Part shown: piece by piece, positions 25,848 through 35,004 of the stretch
Layout of the letters: every line of letters begins with the position of its first letter
Numbering within the stretch: position 1 is the stretch's first letter
DNA from: Ignavibacteriales bacterium
Lineage (GTDB): Bacteria > Bacteroidota > Ignavibacteria > Ignavibacteriales > Ignavibacteriaceae
Direction: 5' to 3'
Length of the DNA stretch: 64,000 nucleotides
Assembly (NCBI GenBank): GCA_016714125.1
Contig: JADJNX010000002.1
Coordinates: forward strand, 520,636 to 584,635
Notes under the pieces: model-generated
What the model was told of the DNA's origin: nothing
Database searches by the model: none
Seen by the model: only the letters and a program-made list of their open reading frames with translations
Position numbers and translations under genes: made by a program

Positions 25848-28800
25848 TTCAATAAAATAGCTTTCACCGTCGCAGAAAAGCTGCTATTGGCAGAAACGGC
25901 CTCCAGTCGGAATATGTAAACACCCGACGATAATTTGGTTCCGTCAAACTTTTGTTTATACAGACCTCTTGCCATTTCGCCCGAAATCAGTGTTGTTACC
26001 TTTTGTCCTGTGATATTATAAACAGAAAGAGAAACATTGGCTCTCTCGCGTAACGAAAACTTTATCACAGTTTCGGGGTTGAAAGGATTTGGATAATTTT
26101 GCCACATCTGAAATTCATCGGGCACAATTCCTTCAACTTCTTTTAGTCCCGTTGGATAATAGTGATATTTTGCACCCAAATGGGCAAATATTTCATCAAC
26201 CTTGGTACGGGTCACCGTTATTGAGTTAAGGTGATCCGTTCCTCTTCCGATAATTATGGCATTGTGAAAAGTAACTGTATCACCCGCTGTAAGGTGAAAC
26301 GGACCCGAATTGGCAAAACTCCTCTGATCGGTCGATGTGTTGTTTAACCATCCTGTATTAGTAACGGGATTTCCCGAGTACATAAAGATTTTTGATACAG
26401 GGCTACATGGAACTCCCCCATAAAACTGACCATAAGGCCAGGTACAGGGATCTATCATTTCGCCATTAGTGTTTCTGCCCTGCTGATAACTTCTTAACTC
26501 AGGTGTAAAGCGTGGATCACCTTGAGTGGGATGCGACGACATGTAGTGCTGCGAAGATGTAAGCCCCAGGTTGGAAGCTCCCGGAATTTTAATATTTTGG
26601 AAAGGTTTTCCCATTGGAACAGTGGCTGTGTCGTTGGCAATATCTGTACCCGGATCATAAACACCATTTCCGTTGATATCCTGATATGACAACCCCCTGA
26701 TAAAAACAGGTTGCCCAAACACAATAGTCTGAAAAACGGCAGGTGGATTGACCCCAAATGAACCATCACTTCCTTCATTCCAGATATAACTGCTGTTCCG
26801 AATTGAATCGGTACCAAAAAGATCATCCTGATACTCTCCCATATCAGTATCAGTCCAGGCTGAAAAGAAAACATCGGATATCGCCGAAGCAATATTCCCC
26901 TTATTTACAATTTCATACCGAATAAATACTGCATCCTTCATCGCTTCAACCGCTGAATTTGGGTAGGCATAAATTGTTTGCCTGATCTCAATGCCCACCG
27001 GAACTTCTTGAAATCTTCGTAGTTCGGTTGGCATTCCATCATTGTAAACACAATAGTATGAAATCTCACCAAGTATCTCAGGCATATCCTCCGATGGATC
27101 CCAAATGCCGTTATGATTTAAGTCGATGGGATCATAAATTCCGTTGTGGTTTCCATCCCAATATCTGGCTCCGGTCATAACGGCATATTTCCACAACTCC
27201 CAACTTGCACCAAATGCAGAATCCTTCAGCGCCACCCTGTATATCCCGTTTTTGGGGTCTATAACCGGTGAACCTACGGGACCCGATACATAATCTGCAA
27301 TTCTTGAGGCTGACATCATACTCGCCGACCATGGTACATCATTTATGAGTCCTGATAATGCAAAACCGTTTGAAAATACAGTGTTGATCGAATCATAATA
27401 CAAACCCGATCTCCCATTTATATCAACATCGGCGATTATTCCATTTCTTCCGAAGGGCACCCAAATTCTTCCCGTCCAAAATCCATCTTCTGTGGTTATT
27501 CCCGCCATCAAAAGTGAATAGGTGAATTGGGCTGAAGAGAGGTATTGTCCACCACCATTCATCAAAACATATAAATTTGCAAAATCCCCCGGCGTGGCAA
27601 TCTTCACAAATCCTCTGAATATCCCATCTCCTGCCACAGAATCATTGTGTAATCCATCATCATAAAGAGGATATTCAACAGGCACTTCATTTAGGTTCCC
27701 TTTTATGACTCCACTCAGATTTCCTCCTCTAAAACCTGCATAAACCCTCACAAAAACAGAATCTCCCTGAACAGGAACTTCAGGAATCATTTTTGTTGAG
27801 AAAATAACAGGAGGAGCTTGCTGATCTGTAAGAGTTAACCCGTTTCCCCACCACAACCTGTTTAGAAGCCCGAAGGAATATCGGGAACTTGAAAAAACAA
27901 CTATTGGAAGTGTTGATTGTGGGTTGATATTCAGATTGGCATCCTGACCTGCGTATCGTGTTATTTGAACCGGTGTACCCCATGTAACCCCGTTATCGGT
28001 AGTGGTTATTCGGAAATAATTTGAGTTTAAGAACCCCCCAATGGTTGGACGGATTCGGCGGTAAAACAAATGAATTGCCCCATCTGAAGTTTTGTACAAT
28101 TTTGGATTCCTAATTGTCTCACTCCCCGAAATAATCACTGTTGTATCATGCCAGCCGGTCGTGGCAGCCGAATACTTTAACAACATCAGTTTTGTATTGT
28201 TCTGATTTTTCTCCTGACACGCCATGATCATATCACCGTTACCCATGGGCAAAAGTGTCGGGTTGCTTAATCCGCTGGTTGTAAGAATCTGGTATGACGA
28301 AAATGTTAAACCATTATCACTACTTTTTGCAAACCCTATTGAGTTCTGATATTGAGAAATTGCAAGGACTATCTCATTCCCACCTGTATGAATTGCAGAG
28401 GTTATTTTTAGAGTACCCTCAATAATCGGATTGTTAATCAGTGAAAGAACCCGGTTTGCTCCCCACGTGTTTCCTCCATCGTCGGATATCTTATACTTGT
28501 AGGTACCGTTGGTGCCAACTCTAAAAAAAGTTATCAATCGATTATTGGCACCCCGTATCAAGTAAGGTGACGCGAGACTGTCCTCAAATGCAGAGGGAGC
28601 TATCGTGTCAAAAATGACTGTGGGAGTCGACCAGGCAGTCCCGCCATTGGTACTTCTCACTAAACAAAATTGAACTCCTCCAAAACCGTTGTATTTGGAG
28701 TATAAAGTTATGAATTCATTGTTGTTTATTGAGATAATTTCACCGGTACGGTGATTTAATGCATCATCAGTGGGATAAATGAGTTGAGGTTCTGACTGGG

Positions 28801-28852
28801 TGAATACGACAATAATTAATATCGAACAAAGAATCAAAATGTATTTTAACAT
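25844..28852 (-). CDS. Exported Asp-box (sialidase-like propeller) protein with T9SS sorting domain
   Basis: A 1002-residue protein predicted to be exported by Sec (signal peptide, residues 1-19: KYILILCSILIIVVFT) and then by the type IX system. Residues about 60-330 contain at least four Asp-box motifs (STNGGTAWS, SDDGGNTWG, SSDNGLTFS, TTDNGVTWG), marking a sialidase/BNR-type beta-propeller. A segment near 395-410 has DDGLHNDSVAGDGIF, and later DHNGIYDP and NHNGIWDP repeats look like calcium-binding loops. The last 75 residues form a type A sorting domain (QNYPNPFNPETVIKF, SLSVYNITGQKV, GVYIFRLEA). Catalytic sialidase residues were not found, so the substrate is unknown. Confidence 0.85.
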   Translation of the reverse strand: MLKYILILCSILIIVVFTQSEPQLIYPTDDALNHRTGEIISINNNEFITLYSKYNGFGGVQFCLVRSTNGGTAWSTPTVIFDTIAPSAFEDSLASPYLIRGANNRLITFFRVGTNGTYKYKISDDGGNTWGANRVLSLINNPIIEGTLKITSAIHTGGNEIVLAISQYQNSIGFAKSSDNGLTFSSYQILTTSGLSNPTLLPMGNGDMIMACQEKNQNNTKLMLLKYSAATTGWHDTTVIISGSETIRNPKLYKTSDGAIHLFYRRIRPTIGGFLNSNYFRITTTDNGVTWGTPVQITRYAGQDANLNINPQSTLPIVVFSSSRYSFGLLNRLWWGNGLTLTDQQAPPVIFSTKMIPEVPVQGDSVFVRVYAGFRGGNLSGVIKGNLNEVPVEYPLYDDGLHNDSVAGDGIFRGFVKIATPGDFANLYVLMNGGGQYLSSAQFTYSLLMAGITTEDGFWTGRIWVPFGRNGIIADVDINGRSGLYYDSINTVFSNGFALSGLINDVPWSASMMSASRIADYVSGPVGSPVIDPKNGIYRVALKDSAFGASWELWKYAVMTGARYWDGNHNGIYDPIDLNHNGIWDPSEDMPEILGEISYYCVYNDGMPTELRRFQEVPVGIEIRQTIYAYPNSAVEAMKDAVFIRYEIVNKGNIASAISDVFFSAWTDTDMGEYQDDLFGTDSIRNSSYIWNEGSDGSFGVNPPAVFQTIVFGQPVFIRGLSYQDINGNGVYDPGTDIANDTATVPMGKPFQNIKIPGASNLGLTSSQHYMSSHPTQGDPRFTPELRSYQQGRNTNGEMIDPCTWPYGQFYGGVPCSPVSKIFMYSGNPVTNTGWLNNTSTDQRSFANSGPFHLTAGDTVTFHNAIIIGRGTDHLNSITVTRTKVDEIFAHLGAKYHYYPTGLKEVEGIVPDEFQMWQNYPNPFNPETVIKFSLRERANVSLSVYNITGQKVTTLISGEMARGLYKQKFDGTKLSSGVYIFRLEAVSANSSFSATVKAILLK

Positions 28853-28877
28853 GATGAACTCCTGACTTTCTTTTTAT

Positions 28878-28907
28878 TTCAGCAGGACACTTTTGTGCCC
28901 TGCCGAA
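28878..28907. repeat. Hairpin between slyD-like gene and the T9SS gene
   Basis: An inverted repeat TTCAGCAGGACAC/GTGCCCTGCCGAA around TTTT gives a 13-bp stem with two G-U pairs. It lies 17 nt beyond the 3' end of the slyD-like gene and 25 nt before the next start. No U-run follows on the minus strand, so it is a weak terminator candidate or an mRNA-stabilising stem. Confidence 0.45.
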
Positions 28908-28924
28908 AAATGCTTCTACTTAAA

Positions 28925-29350
28925 TTATTTGATCTCGACTATCTCAATGGCAAAATTTAATATTTCACCTGCAAGATCATGATTTGCATCGAGAGTAATT
29001 ATGGTGTCAGTTATTTCAATAACTGTCATAATTACATTCTCTCCATCTTCGCCATCAAGTTCGAGTCTGTCACCGATCTCAACTTCAAGATCGGGAATTT
29101 TCTCTTTTTCAACTTCCACAACGAGGCTGTCACGGTATTCCCCATAACCAAGTTCGGGTGGAACTGCCACATCCTTTTTCTCCCCGACTTCCATCCCCAA
29201 AACTGCAAGTTCCAATCCGGGGATGATCTCATTGTTGCCAACTCTGAACACGATTGGTTCATTTCCATAAGATGATTCAAATTCTTCACCATCCGGGAAT
29301 GTCCCAATATAGTGCATTGTAACGAGTGAACCTTTTTGAACTACAGCCAA
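28925..29350 (-). CDS. SlyD-like FKBP-type peptidyl-prolyl isomerase
   Basis: A 141-residue cytoplasmic prolyl cis-trans isomerase and chaperone. The FKBP domain is split by an insert-in-flap domain as in SlyD: VTMHYIGTFPDGEEFESSY, then GNNEIIPGLELAVLGMEVGEKK and PPELGYGEY, followed by the insert (about 70-120), and the closing LDANHDLAGEILNFAIEIVEI. It lacks the histidine/cysteine-rich metal-binding tail of E. coli SlyD. Translation starts at a TTG (29350) after GAGAG. It is followed by the T9SS gene on the same strand, but an operon is not certain. Confidence 0.87.
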   Translation of the reverse strand: MAVVQKGSLVTMHYIGTFPDGEEFESSYGNEPIVFRVGNNEIIPGLELAVLGMEVGEKKDVAVPPELGYGEYRDSLVVEVEKEKIPDLEVEIGDRLELDGEDGENVIMTVIEITDTIITLDANHDLAGEILNFAIEIVEIK

Positions 29351-29863
29351 TTTACTCTCTACTTTCGTTGTTTTTTAGTTAGTCTAAATTGTCTCAAATA
29401 AACTCTGAAACCGCAGGGAAATATAATAAACGACCAAAACTTTCGCTAATTATTTTTCTGTTGCCAAAATTATAAAATCCATCCCTGAAATCAGTGAAAA
29501 TCCGTGATATCTGCGTAACTATTCCCCGTTTTATGTTGCAGAAGGCAATCGGGACGATTACCACTCCTCACACTTACGGTTAAAATCCCCCTCCGCGTAA
29601 CTCTGTCTAATCTGCGTGTATCTGCGTCCCCTAACGACTTTTCGTGTTGCAGACGGCAATCGGGACGCTACGAATATTGATTCCCTTCCAGGGAAATTAT
29701 AAGATCAATCACCAAATAATCTCAAAAAAACTAAAATTTTATCTTATTTTGACCAAAAGTATACAAATAATGTATTTTAAAAGATATTATTTGTACATTT
29801 TGCCATAAAAAAAGCTGTCACCGTTTTAAGCAGTGACAGCTTTATCAAGTTTTTGGGTATTTT
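29351..29863. other. Intergenic stretch without a gene; degenerate tandem unit
   Basis: No convincing reading frame in 513 nt. Two degenerate copies of a unit about 111 nt long are present: each has CTGCGT and AATCTG or AATCCG words and ends with TGTTGCAGAAGGCAATCGGG followed by ACG (29534-29556) or the one-mismatch version with AGACGG (29645-29667). The right end holds the ackA terminator. No tRNA or known small RNA was recognised. Confidence 0.6.
29805..29843 (-). terminator. Intrinsic terminator of ackA
   Basis: On the minus strand an 11-bp stem AAAGCTGTCAC/GTGACAGCTTT with an 11-nt loop, followed by a run of U. It lies 20 nt beyond the ackA stop codon and closes the hbd-ackA unit. Confidence 0.85.
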
Positions 29864-31069
29864 TTAGATATCCACTTCTATCCCGTTGATTATCACTTCT
29901 GTATCGAGAGCAATAACAAGTTCTTCATTTGTGGGGATTCTGAATACTTTAACCGTTGCATCTTCAGTGGAGAGGTCTTCCTCTTTACTGTTGTTTTTTT
30001 CAGGGTCAAGTTTCATTCCCATAAATCCAAGGGATTTGCAAACTGCTTCACGAACATCAGATGAATTTTCACCGATACCACCGGTAAATACCAGTGCATC
30101 AATTCCACCCATCGCTGCTGCATAAGCACCAACATACTTCGTGATTCTGTAACAAAAGACATCAAAAGCAATTTTAGCTCTTTTGTGTCCCTCTTTCATC
30201 GAAGAAATTATTTCACGCATATCGGACGATTCACCACTGATTCCAATGAGTCCACTGTGTTTGTTGAGCAAAGTGTTTGCTTCGGAGAGTTGCAGACCTT
30301 CTTTTCCCATTATGTGGAGAATTATGGAAGTGTCGATGTCACCACAACGGGTACCCATCAAAAGTCCTTCAAGTGGCGTAAAACCCATTGAAGTGTCAAC
30401 CGAAGTACCTCTGTCAACAGCCGCCATACTGCACCCGTTTCCGAGGTGAGCGGTTACTATTTTTAATTCACTGAGTGGTTTTCCAAGCTTCTTTGCTGCT
30501 TTTCCGGCAACAAATCTGTGTGAAGTGCCATGAAAACCGTAACGACGAATCTGATGACTTTTATAAAGTTCATAGGGTATTCCATAAAGATATGCCTTGG
30601 GCTCCATCTTTGCGTGATATGCTGTATCAAATACGCCAACCTGGGGAACACCCGGAAGCACCCTCGTAACAGCCTGAATACCTTTGATGTTTGGTGGATT
30701 GTGAAGTGGTGCCAGTCCTACATTATCCTGGAGAACTTTAATTACTTCCTGGGTGATCAAAACCGATCCCGTGAAGGTTTCACCTCCGTGAACAACTCTG
30801 TGACCTACTGCATCAATTTCACTTTTATCTTCAATTACACCATGATTCTTCGAAAGAAGCACTGCGAGAACATATTCAATTCCAATTGCATGGTCAAGAA
30901 TCTCTCCCACGATATTTATTTTATCACCGTCATACCGTATATGTGTAAGTACGGCTCCTGACATCCCAATCCTGTCAACCAATCCTTTTGCAAGTGCAAC
31001 CCGCTGAACAGTATCATAAAACTGATACTTGATCGACGAACTGCCACAATTTAATACTAAAACTCTCAT
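29864..31069 (-). CDS. ackA: Acetate kinase
   Basis: A 401-residue cytoplasmic enzyme converting acetyl phosphate and ADP into acetate and ATP, or the reverse. The family motifs are complete: LNCGSSSIKYQ at the start, GHRVVHGGE, HLGNGCSMAAV, RCGDID and VFTGGIGENSSDVRE near the C-terminus, including the catalytic arginine and glutamate regions. Length is normal. No phosphotransacetylase gene is nearby; its neighbour 6 nt upstream is a 3-hydroxyacyl-CoA dehydrogenase, so the pair may serve acyl-CoA fermentation or acetate use. A terminator follows. Confidence 0.96.
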   Translation of the reverse strand: MRVLVLNCGSSSIKYQFYDTVQRVALAKGLVDRIGMSGAVLTHIRYDGDKINIVGEILDHAIGIEYVLAVLLSKNHGVIEDKSEIDAVGHRVVHGGETFTGSVLITQEVIKVLQDNVGLAPLHNPPNIKGIQAVTRVLPGVPQVGVFDTAYHAKMEPKAYLYGIPYELYKSHQIRRYGFHGTSHRFVAGKAAKKLGKPLSELKIVTAHLGNGCSMAAVDRGTSVDTSMGFTPLEGLLMGTRCGDIDTSIILHIMGKEGLQLSEANTLLNKHSGLIGISGESSDMREIISSMKEGHKRAKIAFDVFCYRITKYVGAYAAAMGGIDALVFTGGIGENSSDVREAVCKSLGFMGMKLDPEKNNSKEEDLSTEDATVKVFRIPTNEELVIALDTEVIINGIEVDI

Positions 31070-31075
31070 TATCGC

Positions 31076-32011
31076 CTACGAAATTATTTTACCGTTGGAG
31101 TCATAGGTATAAAAACCCTGACCTGTTTTTCTTCCAAGCTTCTGCTCACGAACAAGTTTCCGGAGTATTGGACAAGCTCTGTACCTTGGTTCTCCAAGGG
31201 TTTTCCACAGAGTGTCCATCCATGCCAAAACTTCATCCAATCCCATCATATCAGCCATTTCAAGGGGTCCATGTTGAAAATTGAACCCGATTTTCATCGC
31301 TGTGTCGATGTCTTTTGCGGATGCAATGCCTTCAAGCAAAATGTGCATCGCTTCATTAAGGAGTGGAACTATCGATCTGGTGGTTACATATCCGGGATAT
31401 TCGTAAACTTCAATGGAGGTTTTTCCAAGACGGTTGGCGAATTCTTTGATTATTTTTAATGTACTTGCCGAGGTGTGGAGACATTTGATCACTTCGACCA
31501 ACGGTCTCTTTGGCACAGGATTAAGAAAATGCATCCCGATTACCTTGTCAGGTCTTCCGGTACATTCTGCAAGCTTTGTTAAACTTAATGTTGAAGTGTT
31601 GGAGACAAAAATTGTCTCTTTTTTAGCGATTTTGTCGATATCAAGAAATATTTTTTTCTTTAATTCAAAATCTTCATCCACCGCCTCAACAATAAGGTCA
31701 CAGCCGGCTACCAACTTAATGTCGGTAACCCAACTGATTCGGCTCATGATTGCTTTTTTTTCTGAAGCAGTCATTGCCCATCTTTTTATTTCATTGTCGA
31801 TATTATCTGAAAGACTCGATTTTGCATAATCGATCCTTTGAGATGATCTCTCAACTATAATGACTTCAATACCATTTGCGGCCACTGCCTGGGCTATTCC
31901 CTGCCCCATAACCCCTGCGCCAATAATTCCAACCCGGTTGATTGCATCAAACGATTCGGACAATGCCGACCTTTTTAGTATTTCGTCTATATTTATGTTA
32001 TCTTCCTGCAT
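31076..32011 (-). CDS. 3-hydroxyacyl-CoA (3-hydroxybutyryl-CoA) dehydrogenase
   Basis: A 311-residue NAD(P)-dependent dehydrogenase interconverting 3-hydroxyacyl-CoA and 3-oxoacyl-CoA. The Rossmann start VGIIGAGVMGQGIAQAVAANG lies at residues about 27-47, after an N-terminal extension of some 26 residues (DNINIDEILKRSALSESFDAIN). The catalytic region SNTSTLSLTKLAE, MHFLNPVP with the catalytic histidine, and the C-terminal domain GPLEMADMMGLD plus GRKTGQGFYTY are present. It may act in butyryl-CoA or poly-hydroxybutyrate-like metabolism, in phenylacetate breakdown, or in beta-oxidation; the context does not decide. Coupled to ackA (6-nt gap). Confidence 0.9.
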   Translation of the reverse strand: MQEDNINIDEILKRSALSESFDAINRVGIIGAGVMGQGIAQAVAANGIEVIIVERSSQRIDYAKSSLSDNIDNEIKRWAMTASEKKAIMSRISWVTDIKLVAGCDLIVEAVDEDFELKKKIFLDIDKIAKKETIFVSNTSTLSLTKLAECTGRPDKVIGMHFLNPVPKRPLVEVIKCLHTSASTLKIIKEFANRLGKTSIEVYEYPGYVTTRSIVPLLNEAMHILLEGIASAKDIDTAMKIGFNFQHGPLEMADMMGLDEVLAWMDTLWKTLGEPRYRACPILRKLVREQKLGRKTGQGFYTYDSNGKIIS

Positions 32012-32104
32012 CAGTCCATTCCTTAATAAAACAATTTGCGTCCATCTACAAGCAATTTTAATGCCAAACGGTTTAATCGTTTTATCTTCAAATTTTTGAT
32101 CAGA

Positions 32105-32907
32105 TCAATAGTCTTTTTTCTCAAAAATAATAATTGTTAAACCGAATACGGTAAAAATAAACAATAATGAGCTAATAATCAGTTTTAAAACATGACCTTC
32201 GGGGCTTCCTTGCTCTGCAAGCATGTATGAACTTGAAAATTCTGAGCTTTTTGGTAATATCCAATAAATCACATTTACTGTCTCTCTTAACCATATTTTT
32301 GCTGAATCCTGCATCACTTGTTTCATAATATATACTATAGAAGAAATCACTACACTATATGCAATCGCTGTTAAAAGACCGGCAATTGGTGAACGGAAAC
32401 TAAATGATACAAATATTACAAGATGAAACATGATCACAAAACCAAGAAGATTTAATAATCCCCAGTGAAGTGAATTTGCATAATATATGCCGTAAACTGC
32501 GGAATGTACCAGCCAAACCCCCATTATCTGCACAAACAAGACCGCAAACATAAAAAGTATGCCACTGATAAAGGCGCCCGTAAGCAACTCCATCGTCTAA
32601 CCGGGAAAGAGAGAAATATGTCAAAGACTCCCCTTTTGATTACAGAATTCACTGTGATTGCAACTGTAAATAATCCTACATAAATCATTAACTGGATCGT
32701 CCCGTTAAGAAGATTTGCCAAAATAAAATCGTATGACTGTTCTATCTTTGCAAATGGTGTTCCGGCAGGAATACTGTCGTGAACTGAATAAGAAATAATG
32801 GCTGAAAGTGCCACCATAACCACGACACCTCCAATGGTAACCCAAAATGACTTACTTCTCCTCAGATGATCAAAAAAGAATAAAACTGATTGTGTAATCC
32901 CTTTCAT
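32105..32907 (-). CDS. ABC-2 type transporter permease (one frameshift)
   Basis: Membrane subunit of an ABC exporter, about 268 residues with six probable membrane helices. The N-terminal part (VLFFFDHLRRSKSFWVTIGGVVVMV, ending VFDIFLSFPVRRW) and the C-terminal part (ELLTGAFISGILFMFAVLFVQI onward) lie in different frames; one missing G (C on the plus strand, 32590-32591) joins them. The topology, with a large loop after helix 1 and the FLSFPVRR motif near helix 3, resembles the NosY/ABC-2 family. Its ATG overlaps the stop of the ATPase gene (TAATG), so the two are translationally coupled. Substrate unknown. Confidence 0.82.
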
Positions 32908-33827
32908 TAATTTACCCTTTCATCTGCATTAATAGTTTTTATGAACAACTCTTCAAGATTGGATTTACGAAGTGTAATCTCTTCAATTAAAATTTCCAGC
33001 ACCCTGACTTTATCAATGATACGGTTCAATTCGACAACTTCTGAGCTGTTATAACGGTATAACTTCTCGGACATTTTTTCAAGGTAAACTATGCTGTTCT
33101 CCTCTTCCAGTGTCAGACTTCTGGAAAGTTTAATCTCAAAGTGAGTGTTTTCATGAGTAAGTTCGTGGATTGTCCCTGTCCTTAAAAGTTTTCCTTTATG
33201 GAGAATGGCAACACTGTCAGTAATCATTTCCACTTCGGAGAGGATGTGGGAGTTCAAAAAGATCGTTTTACCCCTGGACTTCAAGTCTTGAAGGATTGTC
33301 CTTATTTCTTTTCTGCCAACAGGATCAATACCATCGGTAGGTTCATCCAAGATAATCAAATCAGGATCATGAAGCAAAGCTCTGGCAATTCCAAGACGCT
33401 GGTTTTGTCCTTTGGAAAAGGTTTTTGCTCTCCTGTCGGCAATTTTTGACAGTCCAAGCATCTCAAACAACTCACCTGTTCTTTTTTTGATCAATGCCGG
33501 CTCCATTTCATAAAACCGTGCAAGAGCTGCCAGTGACTGGCGTGCAGTAAATACTTCGGGGAATTGAATATTCTCAGGAAGATATCCGATATTTTTTTTC
33601 AACAGATGGTTATATTCATTTGAGCCAAACAGGGAGAAACTTCCCTCGGTCAGTCTGGTGATTCCCAAAAGAATTTTAATAAATGTGGTTTTCCCGGCAC
33701 CATTCTGGCCTAAAAGACCAAATATCTGCCCCGGCATCACAGAAATTGAAAAATCATCAAGGGCTTTAACCTTGATCTTCCCCGAATAAATTTTTGTTAA
33801 ATTTTTACTGCTGACTATTTCGGACAT
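32907..33827 (-). CDS. ABC transporter ATP-binding protein
   Basis: Cytoplasmic ATPase of the exporter encoded with the downstream permease. Walker A GLLGQNGAGKTTFIKIL, Q-loop (LPENIQ), signature SKGQNQRLGIARALL, Walker B LIILDEPTDGIDP and switch histidine (LNSHILSEVE) are all present. The C-terminal third (about 215-306) is a regulatory domain common in CcmA/NosF-like subunits. A start at 33857 adds ten residues but has no ribosome binding site; the ATG at 33827, after GAGCGG, gives the standard beginning SEIVSSKNLTKIY, and I use it (306 residues). Confidence 0.9.
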   Translation of the reverse strand: MSEIVSSKNLTKIYSGKIKVKALDDFSISVMPGQIFGLLGQNGAGKTTFIKILLGITRLTEGSFSLFGSNEYNHLLKKNIGYLPENIQFPEVFTARQSLAALARFYEMEPALIKKRTGELFEMLGLSKIADRRAKTFSKGQNQRLGIARALLHDPDLIILDEPTDGIDPVGRKEIRTILQDLKSRGKTIFLNSHILSEVEMITDSVAILHKGKLLRTGTIHELTHENTHFEIKLSRSLTLEEENSIVYLEKMSEKLYRYNSSEVVELNRIIDKVRVLEILIEEITLRKSNLEELFIKTINADERVN

Positions 33828-33966
33828 ATTCCGCTCGTTTGTTAAATAATGAATCAAAAATTACGATTTTCTGAAAAGGTGAGTTGGTGATTTGTTACAA
33901 AAGGAAATTATAGGAGGATGAACCACAAAAAAGAAAGTATAAACTATGCAGTTATGAAAAAAAATT

Positions 33967-33994
33967 AATACTTAATAATTAATACCTAATAATT
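33967..33994. repeat. Two tandem copies of a 14-nt A+T-rich unit
   Basis: AATACTTAATAATT (33967-33980) is followed directly by AATACCTAATAATT (33981-33994), one mismatch apart, at the 3' end of gpsA. The rest of the gap to the ABC genes (33858-33966) is A+T-rich with no visible gene. Could be a relic of slippage. Confidence 0.5.
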
Positions 33995-34997
33995 AAATCT
34001 TGTATTCTTCTTTCCTGTCCCGTGTCATCAGGTCGTGAATCGCCTGGGAGGGGTCTTTGTCCTCAAAGAGGATTCGATATACCTCGGAGGTTATTGGTAC
34101 TTCAACATTATATTTGATGGCGAGTTGCATTGCAGAATTGGAGGTCTCAACCCCCTCGGCAACAGCAGTCATTTTGGCAAGCACTTCTTTTAATTTCATT
34201 CCGCTCCCAATCTGATCTCCCACATAACGGTTACGACTGTGGCGACTCATACAGGTAACGATGAGATCACCCATTCCCGAAAGTCCCGAGAAAGTATGCG
34301 GTTTTGCCCCCATAGCCAAACCAAGCCGTGTAATTTCGGCTGTTCCTCTTGTCATTATGGCGGCTTTTGTATTATCCCCCATTCCCATTCCATCAAGAAT
34401 TCCTGCACCAATTGCTATCACATTTTTAAAAGCGCCACCAAGCTCCACTCCAATTACATCAGTTGATGAATAGACCCGGAAATAGCGGTTTATAAATGCG
34501 TTTTGGATCATTTTTGATGTGTCATGATCTTTACATGCTGCAACAACTGTGGTGGGAATTTTTTTGCTTACTTCTTCTGCGTGACTGGGTCCGGAGAGCA
34601 CACCAATTTGTCGATCGGTCAGTTCGGGGAAAACATCTTTGTAAATTTGGCTCACAGTAAGAAGATGATTCTTTTCGATTCCTTTTGAAACCGAAACAAG
34701 AATTGTATCCTTAATATCGGAAAAATTTATCTTCTGAAGTGAATTTCTGGTAAATTGAGTTGGTATGGCTGTGACAATAATATCTTTGCCAATGGAGGCT
34801 TCTTGAAGATTATTGGATATCTTTAAACCTGCAGGAAATGGAATCCCGGGCAGGTATGTCATATTTTCGCGTTTCTCTTCGAGGAGAGTGGCATAGGCAT
34901 CGTTATACTCCCATAGAGTAACATTATGCCCGTTATCAGTAAGTAGAATGGCGAGAGTAGTGCCCCACGCACCCGCTCCTAATACTGCGATATTCAT
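33993..34997 (-). CDS. gpsA: Glycerol-3-phosphate dehydrogenase [NAD(P)+]
   Basis: A 334-residue cytoplasmic enzyme reducing dihydroxyacetone phosphate to sn-glycerol 3-phosphate, the backbone of phospholipids. The N-terminal NAD(P) fold has AVLGAGAWGTTLA; the catalytic region has SGPSHAEEV and the conserved lysine segment GGAFKNVIAIGAGILDGMGMGDNTKAA, followed by GLSGMGDLIVTC. Length is normal. It is 7 nt downstream of plsY, whose product uses glycerol 3-phosphate, so the two genes form a functional pair. Confidence 0.96.
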   Translation of the reverse strand: MNIAVLGAGAWGTTLAILLTDNGHNVTLWEYNDAYATLLEEKRENMTYLPGIPFPAGLKISNNLQEASIGKDIIVTAIPTQFTRNSLQKINFSDIKDTILVSVSKGIEKNHLLTVSQIYKDVFPELTDRQIGVLSGPSHAEEVSKKIPTTVVAACKDHDTSKMIQNAFINRYFRVYSSTDVIGVELGGAFKNVIAIGAGILDGMGMGDNTKAAIMTRGTAEITRLGLAMGAKPHTFSGLSGMGDLIVTCMSRHSRNRYVGDQIGSGMKLKEVLAKMTAVAEGVETSNSAMQLAIKYNVEVPITSEVYRILFEDKDPSQAIHDLMTRDRKEEYKI

Positions 34998-35004
34998 TGG
35001 TTAA

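Noticed and set aside
29500..29670. CRISPR array in the slyD-ackA gap
   Set aside because: Only two copies of the 23-nt core, about 111 nt apart, with degenerate flanks and no cas gene in the window.
31076..32011. Bifunctional FadB/PaaC-type multienzyme
   Set aside because: Only the dehydrogenase part is present, at 311 residues; no enoyl-CoA hydratase domain is fused or adjacent.
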